Source: Solwaraspora sp. WMMA2056 (GTDB lineage Bacteria; Actinomycetota; Actinomycetes; Mycobacteriales; Micromonosporaceae). Taken from it: 64,000 bases of DNA. The position numbers and the translations under genes were made by a program. The stretch covers positions 1,178,001 through 1,242,000 of the forward strand of contig NZ_CP128360.1 of the NCBI RefSeq assembly GCF_030345095.1, in the 5' to 3' direction. The notes under the pieces were generated by a model, which did not search any database, had not been told where the DNA came from, and was given only the letters and a program-made list of their open reading frames with translations. Below are positions 34,855 to 41,986 of the stretch, piece by piece. The stretch's first letter is position 1. Each line of letters opens with the position of its first letter.

Positions 34855-35136
34855 TGAGGTATATCGTCCAGACCGGTATCCCTGTGTAGTGCCGTCACGG
34901 TCGGTGACGTGGCGGGCCGCGAGGCCCCGGCGGGGAATGGCCGGCCGGCCCGCATGGTTGTACATGGTCGCGACGCACGGAAGGCCAGCCCCGAGCGGGC
35001 GAGCAGCCGCCGCGGCGTCCCCGTACCACCCGGATGACCGTTTACCGCACACCCCGCACGACCGCCCGCCCCGGCACGCTTCCCGGGGCCCGGGTGGCGG
35101 GTGTGCCCCCTCGGAAAACGGAAGGTGGACCCCCCT

Positions 35137-35751
35137 ATGACCACGATCATCACCCGCACCCTGGCCACCAGCCTGCGCACCACCGCTCTGGGCATCGCCG
35201 GTCTCACCCTGGCCGGCGGCGCGATCGCCGGCCCCGCGCTGGCCGCCGACCACGCCCCCGCCAGCATCGCCGCACCCGCCGCCGCAGCCGCGAGCGACAG
35301 CGGCGTCGACACCGCCAAGCTGATCCCGCACGGTGTGCAGGGCGAGCAGTCCCGCATCGACCTGAGCAGCGAGCAGACCGACAACGTCAAGGGCATCATC
35401 GCCGCCACGAAGAAGGCGGGCATGGACGAGCGGGCCGCCGTGGTCGCGATCGCGACCGCGCTGCAGGAGTCGAAGTTGGAGAACCTGGGCCACCTGGGTG
35501 ACCGTAACGACCACGACTCGCAGGGCCTGTTCCAGCAGCGGCCGTCGTCCGGCTGGGGCACGGTGGAGCAGATCACCGACGTCGAGTACTCGACCACCGC
35601 GTTCCTCAACGGGTTGAAGCAGGTCGACGGCTGGCAGGACATGCCGCTGACCGAGGCCGCGCAGACCGTGCAGGTGTCGGCGTACCCGGACCACTACGCC
35701 CAGTGGGAGACCCAGGCCGCCGAACTCGTCGCCCAGCACTGGAACAGCTGA
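35137..35751 (+). CDS. Secreted lysozyme/transglycosylase-like protein
   Basis: Protein of 204 residues. After a signal peptide (GIAGLTLAGGAIAGPALAA) comes a compact domain with ATALQESKLENLGHLGDRNDHDSQGLFQQRPSSGWG. Glu in QESKLEN is the likely catalytic residue of a lysozyme-fold (GH23-like) cell-wall hydrolase. The family is common in Micromonosporaceae and Streptomyces and its substrate is presumed to be peptidoglycan. GGAAGG precedes the ATG at 35137. Transcription ends at the strong hairpin at 35778. Confidence 0.82.
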   Translation: MTTIITRTLATSLRTTALGIAGLTLAGGAIAGPALAADHAPASIAAPAAAAASDSGVDTAKLIPHGVQGEQSRIDLSSEQTDNVKGIIAATKKAGMDERAAVVAIATALQESKLENLGHLGDRNDHDSQGLFQQRPSSGWGTVEQITDVEYSTTAFLNGLKQVDGWQDMPLTEAAQTVQVSAYPDHYAQWETQAAELVAQHWNS

Positions 35752-35777
35752 CCCGGACGTAGACACAGACACCGTGC

Positions 35778-35811
35778 AAGGGCCGGACCCCGTACCCGGG
35801 GTCCGGCCCTT
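35778..35811. terminator. Bidirectional hairpin terminator
   Basis: Perfect 14-bp stem (35778-35791 with 35798-35811) between the secreted hydrolase gene and the convergent GntR gene. Each arm ends in AAGGG/CCCTT, giving short U-runs in neither direction but a very stable stem. Confidence 0.85.
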
Positions 35812-35830
35812 CCACGCGTACCCGCCGGGG

Positions 35831-36520
35831 TCAGTCGATGGTGAGGTAGGCCGCTGCCTCCCGGGCGGCCCGGTCCGGGTCGCCGTCGCGGATCGCCTCG
35901 ACCAGCCGGGCGTGGTCGACGTGCCGGTCGGGGTGCAACTGTGGGCCGACGGCTTCGGCGACGGTCGTCCGCATCGCCGCGCCGATCGAGTCGTACAGCT
36001 CGGCGAGCATCACGTTGTGCGCCGCCGCCAGGATCGCCCGGTGCAGGGCCATGTCGGCCTCGACGAACGGGGTGAGGTCGCCGGTGCGCCACGCCGCCTC
36101 GCGGTCGGCGAGGGCCCGGTCCAGCGCGGCGATGTCGGCCGGGGTACGGCGTTGGGCGGCGAGCCGGGCCGCTTCGACCTCGAAGGCGCGCCTGACCTCG
36201 ACGGTTTCCCGCCATTCGGCGGTGGCGCAGCGGCGGGCGACGGCACCGGCGAGTTCGTCGGTGGAGACGACGTACGTGCCGGAGCCCTGCCGGCACTCCA
36301 GGATGCCGGCGTGGACGAGCGCCCGTACCGCCTCCCGGACGGTGTTGCGCCCGACGCCGAGCGCCTCGGCCAGCTTCGGCTCGGTGGGGATGCGGGAGCC
36401 GAGGGGCCAGTCGCCGGCGGCGATCGGCTCGCGCAGCGACTCGATCGCCTGGCGGACCAGGGTCTGCCGGGAGCGGGCGGGCCGGGCAGCGGCCGCAGGG
36501 GAAGGTACCGGTGGTGTCAT
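35831..36520 (-). CDS. FadR-subfamily GntR transcription regulator
   Basis: Protein of 229 residues with an N-terminal winged helix (LREPIAAGDWPLGSRIPTEPKLAEALGVGRNTVREAVRALVHAGILECRQGSGTYV) and a C-terminal all-helical FCD ligand domain with metal-binding His residues (ADMALHRAIL, HVDHARLVEAI). It probably represses itself and the divergent transporter through the palindrome at 36541. The ligand, a small acid or amino acid, is unknown. Confidence 0.9.
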   Translation of the reverse strand: MTPPVPSPAAAARPARSRQTLVRQAIESLREPIAAGDWPLGSRIPTEPKLAEALGVGRNTVREAVRALVHAGILECRQGSGTYVVSTDELAGAVARRCATAEWRETVEVRRAFEVEAARLAAQRRTPADIAALDRALADREAAWRTGDLTPFVEADMALHRAILAAAHNVMLAELYDSIGAAMRTTVAEAVGPQLHPDRHVDHARLVEAIRDGDPDRAAREAAAYLTID

Positions 36521-36540
36521 CCGTTACATCACCCGACCAT

Positions 36541-36557
36541 AAATCATCCCATGATTT
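36541..36557. promoter_or_regulatory. GntR operator palindrome
   Basis: AAATCATCCCATGATTT is a perfect inverted repeat with seven-base arms and a three-base centre, in the 50-bp gap between the gntR gene and the MFS gene. Its size and position fit a FadR-type operator controlling both. Confidence 0.75.
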
Positions 36558-36570
36558 TAGGATGGCAGGC

Positions 36571-37941
36571 ATGACTCCGCCAACCGCCCTCGCCACCCGG
36601 ACCGCCGTCCGCACCGGTACGGCACCGGCGCCGGCACCGGCCCCGACCGGCCCGGCGGGCGACCGGCTGCCGGATCCCGGCGGGCGCGGGCGGCACCGGG
36701 CCACCCACCGCCAGCAGGTCCGGTCCGGCCAGGGCGCGCTCCTGGTGCTCGCCGCGATGGTGCTCGTCGCGCTCAACCTGCGGATGGCGATCACCAGCCT
36801 CGGTCCGCTGCTCGACGAGGTCCGCACCGGCCTGCCGATGTCCGCCCTGCAAGCCGGAGTGGTGACCACCCTGCCGGCGTTGGCCTTCGCAGCGGTCGGG
36901 TCGGCCACCCCGTGGCTGGTCCGTCGCTTCTCCCCGCCGCGACTACTGGTCGCGGCGATGGGCGCGCTCGCCCTCGGGCAGCTGCTGCGGGTGGCGACCG
37001 GCGACGCCTGGCTGTTCGTGGCGACCAGCGCGCTGGCCCTGGCCGGGATCGCGGTCGCGAACGTCCTGCTGCCGATGCTGGTCCGACAGTACTTTCCGCA
37101 CCGGATCGGCCTGGTGACCGGCGCGTACAGCATGTCTCTGACCATCGGTGCCTCGGTGGCCGCCGGTACGGCGGTGCCGATCGCCCACGCGGCGGGCAGC
37201 TGGCGGGTGGGGCTCGGCTTCTGGGCGCTGGTCGCGGTGGCCGCCGCCGTGCTGTGGGTGCCGATCGCCTGGCGGAGTCGGCGCCGCGCCGCTGCCGCTG
37301 CTGCCCGTACCGCTGTCGATGCCGGCACCCCGCGCCCGGCGGCCGCCGCCGGGGTACGGATCCGGGCGGGCCGGACCCGGCTCGGCTGGCTGATGGCGGT
37401 CTTCTTCGGTGCCCAGTCGTTCGCGGCGTACGCGCAGATGGGCTGGTTGGCGCAGCTGTTCCGGGACGCCGGCTTCCGGGCGGAGACCGCCGGGCTGCTG
37501 CTGGCCGGTGTCACGGCGGTGAGCGTGCCGATCGCGATGGTCATGCCGACGTTGGCCGGCCGGATGACCAGTCTGCGGCCGCTGGTGCTCGGTACCGCCC
37601 TGGCGTCCGGGCTGAGCTACGCCGGGCTGCTGTGGTCGCCGTACGACCTGGCGTTGGTCTGGATGGTGCTGCTCGCCCTCGGTCAGGGCACCTTCCCGAT
37701 GGCGCTGGCCATGATCGGGCTACGGGCCCGGACCGGCGCGGGCATCGTGTCGCTGTCGGCGTTCACCCAGAGCGTCGGTTACCTGATCGCGGCGGTCGGC
37801 CCGCTGTCGGTGGGCCTGCTGTACGGGCGGACCGGTGACTGGGTGGCGCCGGTCGGCCTGCTCGTTGTGGCGTTGCTGGTGCAGACCGGTGTCGGCTGGT
37901 CGATTGCCCGTCCACGGTGGATCGAGGACGAACTGCGCTGA
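36571..37941 (+). CDS. MFS transporter, CynX/NimT-like
   Basis: Integral membrane protein of 456 residues with about 12 hydrophobic segments. The first is LVLAAMVLVALNLRMAITSLGPLLDEV, the N-terminal signature of the CynX/NimT (cyanate/2-nitroimidazole) exporters. The N-terminal 40 residues are a Pro/Ala/Thr-rich cytoplasmic tail. An ATG at 36562 is an alternative start. It is divergent from the GntR gene and behind its operator, so the substrate is probably the regulator's ligand or a related drug. Confidence 0.87.
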   Translation: MTPPTALATRTAVRTGTAPAPAPAPTGPAGDRLPDPGGRGRHRATHRQQVRSGQGALLVLAAMVLVALNLRMAITSLGPLLDEVRTGLPMSALQAGVVTTLPALAFAAVGSATPWLVRRFSPPRLLVAAMGALALGQLLRVATGDAWLFVATSALALAGIAVANVLLPMLVRQYFPHRIGLVTGAYSMSLTIGASVAAGTAVPIAHAAGSWRVGLGFWALVAVAAAVLWVPIAWRSRRRAAAAAARTAVDAGTPRPAAAAGVRIRAGRTRLGWLMAVFFGAQSFAAYAQMGWLAQLFRDAGFRAETAGLLLAGVTAVSVPIAMVMPTLAGRMTSLRPLVLGTALASGLSYAGLLWSPYDLALVWMVLLALGQGTFPMALAMIGLRARTGAGIVSLSAFTQSVGYLIAAVGPLSVGLLYGRTGDWVAPVGLLVVALLVQTGVGWSIARPRWIEDELR

Positions 37942-37983
37942 CCGGTCGAGCGACGACCGCCAGTCGGCCGGGCCGGGGCGACC

Positions 37984-38340
37984 TCAGTCGGTCGCCGCCG
38001 GCTCCGGTGCGGAGACGGCCTCGTCGACGGTGGGGAAGGTCTGCAGGACCTCGACGAGCCCACTGACTTCGAGGATGCGCAGCACGCCACGTTGCGGGGC
38101 GGCGAGTCGGACGACGCCGCCCGCCTCGTCGCAACCGTTCTTGGCCCGGACGAAGACCGACAGGCCGGTGGAGTCGCAGAACGAGACGTCGGCGAGGTCG
38201 AAGACCAGCCTGCTGCGGCCTTTGTCCAGTAGGTCGGTAATCTGGTCCTGCAGCTGCGGGGCGGTGGCCATGTCCAACTCGCCACCGACCGACACCACGA
38301 CGACATCGCCGCGCTGCTGCGTCTCCACCGTCAAAGACAT
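37984..38340 (-). CDS. STAS-domain anti-sigma factor antagonist
   Basis: Protein of 118 residues of the SpoIIAA/RsbV type. The phosphorylatable Ser lies in VSFCDSTGLSVFVRA; the N-terminal strand VVVVSVGGELDMATAP is canonical. It should be phosphorylated by an RsbW-like kinase and dephosphorylated by a PP2C phosphatase such as the one at 41925-44138. No anti-sigma gene is adjacent. Confidence 0.9.
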   Translation of the reverse strand: MSLTVETQQRGDVVVVSVGGELDMATAPQLQDQITDLLDKGRSRLVFDLADVSFCDSTGLSVFVRAKNGCDEAGGVVRLAAPQRGVLRILEVSGLVEVLQTFPTVDEAVSAPEPAATD

Positions 38341-38493
38341 TCACGACCTCCAGCCATTCCGCTCGAACGGTACTCCACTCGATGTCGTCCGTGCCGGACC
38401 GGGAGTTCGTCGTCGGTGCCACCATAATCGGTGGCCCGGCGACGAATCGCACCACCGGCACCTTACCCGTCCGCTCCGGGGCGGCCGGCCGTC

Positions 38494-40584
38494 TCAGTCC
38501 CCGGCCCGGCCCACCCGGTCGAGGATCCAGGCGGTGACGAACGCCTCCTCGTGCCAGGCGTCGTAGCGGCCGCTCGGACCCCCGTGCCCGGCACCCATCT
38601 CCGTCTTGAGCAGGTACGACCCGCCCGGTGCCACCGCCCGCAGCTTCGCGACCCACTTCGCCGGCTCGTGGTAGAACACCCTGGTGTCGTTCAGGCTGGT
38701 CACCGCCAGGATCGGCGGGTAGTTGACGGCGGTCACGTTCTCGTACGGCGTGTACGAGCGCATGTACGCGTACACCTCCGGGTCGGCCAGCGGGTTGCCC
38801 CACTCCTCCCATTCGGTGACGGTCAGCGGCAGCGACGGATCCAGGATCGTGTTCAGCGCGTCGACGAACGGCACCTGCGCGACGACCCCGCCGAACGCCT
38901 CGGGCGCGAGGTTGGCCACCGCGCCCATCAGCAGCCCGCCGGCGGAGCCGCCCCGGGCGACCAGCCGGTCGGTCGTCGTCCAGCCCGCCTTCACCAGATG
39001 CCGGGCGCAGGCCACGAAGTCGGTGAACGAGTTCTTCTTGGCCAGCATCTTGCCGTGGTCGTACCAGCGGCGGCCGAGTTCACCGCCGCCGCGTACGTGC
39101 GCGACGGCGAAGACCACGCCCCGGTCGAGCAGTGACAACCGGGGGACCGAGAACCAGGGGTCCATGCTGATCTCGTACGAGCCGTAGCCGTAGATGACGC
39201 AGGCGGCGGAGCCGTCGCGCGGGGTGCCGGCGCGGCACACCACCGAGATCGGCACCCGGGTGCCGTCGTCGGCCATCGCCCATTCCCGATGCTGTTCGTA
39301 GTCGTCGGGGTCGTAGCCGCCGAGCACCGGCTTGCGCTTGAGCAGCGTCATCGCCCGGGTGACCAGGTCGTAGTCGTAGACGGAGTCGGGGGTGACCAGC
39401 GAGGTGTACCGGATCCGCAGGGTGCTGGTGGTGTACTCCGGGTTGGCGTCCAGCCCGACGCTGTAGATCGGCTCGGGGAACTCCAGGTCGAAGGTGTCGG
39501 TGCCGCCGGCGGGCAGCACCCGCAGCCCGGTGAGTCCGTCGGTGCGCAGCGAGACCACCAGGTGGTTGGCGAAGGCATCCACCGACTCGAGCCGGGTGCC
39601 GGGCGTGTGGTCGATCAACGGCACCCAGTCGCCGGGGGTGTCCGCCGAGGTGTACGCCAGGGCGAAGTCCTCGGCACCGTCGTTGTGCAGGATCAGGAAC
39701 CGGTGCCCGTGGTGCTCGACCGAGTAGTCGACGCCCTGGCGGCGGGGCGCGATGACGACCGGCTCGGCGGTGGGGTCGGCGGCTGGCAGCGCCCGTACCT
39801 CGCTGGTGGTCTTGCTGTGCGCGTCGATCAGGATGAAGCGCTCGGAGCGGGTGAGCTCCACGCCGACCCAGAACCGTTCGTCGTCCTCCTGGTAGAGCAC
39901 GTCGTCGGTGTCGGCGGCGGTCCCGACCCGGTGCCGCCAGACCCGGTACGGCCGCCACGCGTCGTCGACGGTCAGGTAGAACAGCACGCTGCCGTCGGCC
40001 GACCAGGCGGTGCCGTAGAAGGTCGACGGGATCTCGTCGGGCAGCACCTGCCCGCTGGCCAGGTCCTTGACCCGCAAAGTGAAGCGTTCGTCGCCGGTGA
40101 AGTCGGTGGAGTAGGCCAGCCACCGTCCGTCGGGGCTGATGTCGAAGGTGCCCAACGCGAAGAAGTCGTGTCCTTCGGCGAGGGCGTTGCCGTCGAGCAG
40201 GATCTCCTCGTCGGGCGGTGGTGCGCCGTCGACGGTGGCCGGCGGCTGCGTCTCGTCTGGACTGACCGGCCGTCGGCACTGGATTCCGTACTGCTGACCC
40301 TCGACCGTCCGGGTGTAGTACCAGTGGTCGCCCTTGCGGGTGGGCACCGACAGGTCGGTCTCCTGGGTGCGCCGCTTCGTCTCGGCGAACAACGTCTCGC
40401 GCAGCGCGGCGAGGTGTGCCGTGGCACCCTCGGTGTAGGCGTTCTCCGCCTCCAGGTAGGCGATGGTGTCCGGGTCGTCCTTGACCGCCAGCCAGGCGTA
40501 CTCGTCGATGACGGTGTCGCCGTGGTGGGTGCGCTCGGTCGGGACACGCTTGGCGGCGGGAGGCACGGGTGCGTCGGTCGTCAC
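38494..40584 (-). CDS. ptrB: S9 family oligopeptidase B-like serine peptidase
   Basis: Cytosolic peptidase of 696 residues that cleaves short peptides after basic residues. It has an N-terminal beta-propeller region and a C-terminal alpha/beta hydrolase with the nucleophile in ARGGSAGGLLMGA, an Asp in the LNDTRV region and the catalytic His in GAGHGGPSGRYD. The GTG at 40584 is chosen over a GTG at 40635 because its product opens directly into family sequence (PPAAKRVPTER). Its promoter faces the LexA-like box at 40647. Confidence 0.9.
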   Translation of the reverse strand: MTTDAPVPPAAKRVPTERTHHGDTVIDEYAWLAVKDDPDTIAYLEAENAYTEGATAHLAALRETLFAETKRRTQETDLSVPTRKGDHWYYTRTVEGQQYGIQCRRPVSPDETQPPATVDGAPPPDEEILLDGNALAEGHDFFALGTFDISPDGRWLAYSTDFTGDERFTLRVKDLASGQVLPDEIPSTFYGTAWSADGSVLFYLTVDDAWRPYRVWRHRVGTAADTDDVLYQEDDERFWVGVELTRSERFILIDAHSKTTSEVRALPAADPTAEPVVIAPRRQGVDYSVEHHGHRFLILHNDGAEDFALAYTSADTPGDWVPLIDHTPGTRLESVDAFANHLVVSLRTDGLTGLRVLPAGGTDTFDLEFPEPIYSVGLDANPEYTTSTLRIRYTSLVTPDSVYDYDLVTRAMTLLKRKPVLGGYDPDDYEQHREWAMADDGTRVPISVVCRAGTPRDGSAACVIYGYGSYEISMDPWFSVPRLSLLDRGVVFAVAHVRGGGELGRRWYDHGKMLAKKNSFTDFVACARHLVKAGWTTTDRLVARGGSAGGLLMGAVANLAPEAFGGVVAQVPFVDALNTILDPSLPLTVTEWEEWGNPLADPEVYAYMRSYTPYENVTAVNYPPILAVTSLNDTRVFYHEPAKWVAKLRAVAPGGSYLLKTEMGAGHGGPSGRYDAWHEEAFVTAWILDRVGRAGD

Positions 40585-40646
40585 CCGGCCACGGTACCGC
40601 CCGGGTGCGACGGGTCGGTGCCGGTCGTCGACCACTCGACGTCGAT

Positions 40647-40662
40647 TAGAACATGTGTACGA
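40647..40662. promoter_or_regulatory. LexA-like box with two mismatches
   Basis: TAGAACATGTGTACGA differs from the box at 33786 at only two positions and keeps the same ATGT centre. It overlaps a TACGAT -10 element (40658-40663) of the FAD oxidase gene and a TCTAAT (40645-40650, minus strand) that could serve the divergent peptidase gene. Confidence 0.5.
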
Positions 40663-40684
40663 TGTCCGGTGGGAGGTGTGTGGT

Positions 40685-41986
40685 GTGCTTGATCACCTGG
40701 CGGAGATCTGCGGTGCCCGGTACGCGCGCCGGGGCGGCGAGGGCGACGCGGTGGCGGCGACCACGCCGCGGTGGGTGGTGTCGCCCGGCAGTCCCGGGGT
40801 GGTCGCTGATGTCCTGCGGCTCTGCGCCGATCGGGGTCTGACGCTGGTGCCCCGGGGTTCGGGCAGCAAACTGGACTGGGGTGCCGCTCCGCCGCATGTG
40901 GACATCTTGTTGGACACCGTGCGGCTCTCCGGGATCTGGCACCATCCGCCGGGTTCGGCCACCGTACGGGTCGGTGCCGGCACCACCCTGCAGGCGGCCC
41001 AGCGGGCGGTCGGTCGGACCGGGTGGCGACTGCCGTTCGATCCGCCCTCGGCCGCCGCCACGGTGGGCGGGGTCGTCGCCACGGCTGAGGCCGGGCCGTT
41101 GAGCCACCGGCACGGCTCACCCTGTCGGCATCTGACCGGCGTCGACTACGTCGACGCCACTGGTGCCCTGGTCCGGGCCGGGTCCAGCGGCGGTGGCCCC
41201 GACCAGGTGCCGGAGCTGCTCTGCGGGTCGCAGGGCGCGTTGGCGGTGCTGGTCTCGGCGACCGTACGCCTGCAGCCCGCACCGGCCGACCGTCGCTGGG
41301 TCTGCCGGTCCGTCGCCACCCCGCTGGAGGTGCACGACCTCGTCGAGGAGCTGACCGGCATCGGGCTGCAACCGGCGGCGATCGAGCTGGACCTGCCGGC
41401 GTCCGACGCGCCGTCCGGGTCGGGACCGACCGGGCCGGACCGGGCCGCCGGGCCGAGACCGACGGTACGGTCGGGACCAGCCGTACGGTCGGGCACGCTC
41501 GCGGTGCTGTTCGAGGGTGAACCGGGCCCCACCGGCAGCCGCGCCGACCGCGCCGCCGCCCTGCTCGGCGGCACCGCCACCGTCACCGACCGCCCACCGT
41601 CCTGGTGGCAGCGCTACCCGTTCGGTCCTGGTGACGTCGCGATCCGGTTGGCCGTACCGGCGGCCCACCTGCACGCGGCGATCTACGCCCTGCGGGACGC
41701 CGTCGGCGCGCCGGTCGGGGTGCGTGGTTCGGCCGGCACCGGCGTGGTGCACGCCGTGCTGCCCGGGGCGACCTCACCGGAGCGGATCGGCGGGCTGCTC
41801 GCGACGGTGCGCACGGTGCTGCTCGCCCGGGGCGGGACCTGCCAGGTGCTGGCGGCACCGGCAGCGGTACGCCGGTCCGTCGACATCTGGGGCGACGTGC
41901 CTGATCTGCCCCGGTTGCGCCAGCTCAAGCAGGCCTTCGACCCGCACCGCCGGCTGGCCCCCGGCCGGCTTCCCGGCGGCCTGTGA
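40685..41986 (+). CDS. FAD-binding oxidase, GlcE-like
   Basis: Protein of 433 residues with the PCMH/VAO-type FAD domain: VVSPGSPGVVADVLRLCADRGLTLVPRGSGSKLDWG, FDPPSAAATVGGVVATAEAGPLSHRHG and LLCGSQGALAVLVSATVRL. This matches the GlcE subunit of glycolate oxidase. GlcD and GlcF partners are absent nearby. GGGAGG precedes the GTG at 40685. A Gly/Pro/Arg-rich insertion lies near residue 245. Its stop overlaps the end of the convergent phosphatase gene by 62 bases. The LexA-like box suggests damage control. Confidence 0.83.
   Translation: MLDHLAEICGARYARRGGEGDAVAATTPRWVVSPGSPGVVADVLRLCADRGLTLVPRGSGSKLDWGAAPPHVDILLDTVRLSGIWHHPPGSATVRVGAGTTLQAAQRAVGRTGWRLPFDPPSAAATVGGVVATAEAGPLSHRHGSPCRHLTGVDYVDATGALVRAGSSGGGPDQVPELLCGSQGALAVLVSATVRLQPAPADRRWVCRSVATPLEVHDLVEELTGIGLQPAAIELDLPASDAPSGSGPTGPDRAAGPRPTVRSGPAVRSGTLAVLFEGEPGPTGSRADRAAALLGGTATVTDRPPSWWQRYPFGPGDVAIRLAVPAAHLHAAIYALRDAVGAPVGVRGSAGTGVVHAVLPGATSPERIGGLLATVRTVLLARGGTCQVLAAPAAVRRSVDIWGDVPDLPRLRQLKQAFDPHRRLAPGRLPGGL

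Larger units (their letters stand above)
34548..35136. other. Repeat-rich intergenic region between mscL and a secreted hydrolase gene
   Basis: About 590 bases without a convincing gene. It holds a 16-bp tandem repeat (34612-34659), a perfect small hairpin in a locally AT-rich stretch (34837-34854) and two diverged copies of a roughly 60-bp segment at 34682-34750 and 34934-34992. A GC-rich hairpin with arms near 35050 and 35097 lies just before the ribosome-binding site of the next gene. Confidence 0.6.

Noticed and set aside
35016-35136. c-di-AMP (ydaO) riboswitch before the cell-wall hydrolase gene
   Set aside because: The position fits, but I could not find the conserved ydaO core sequences; only a GC-rich hairpin is visible.
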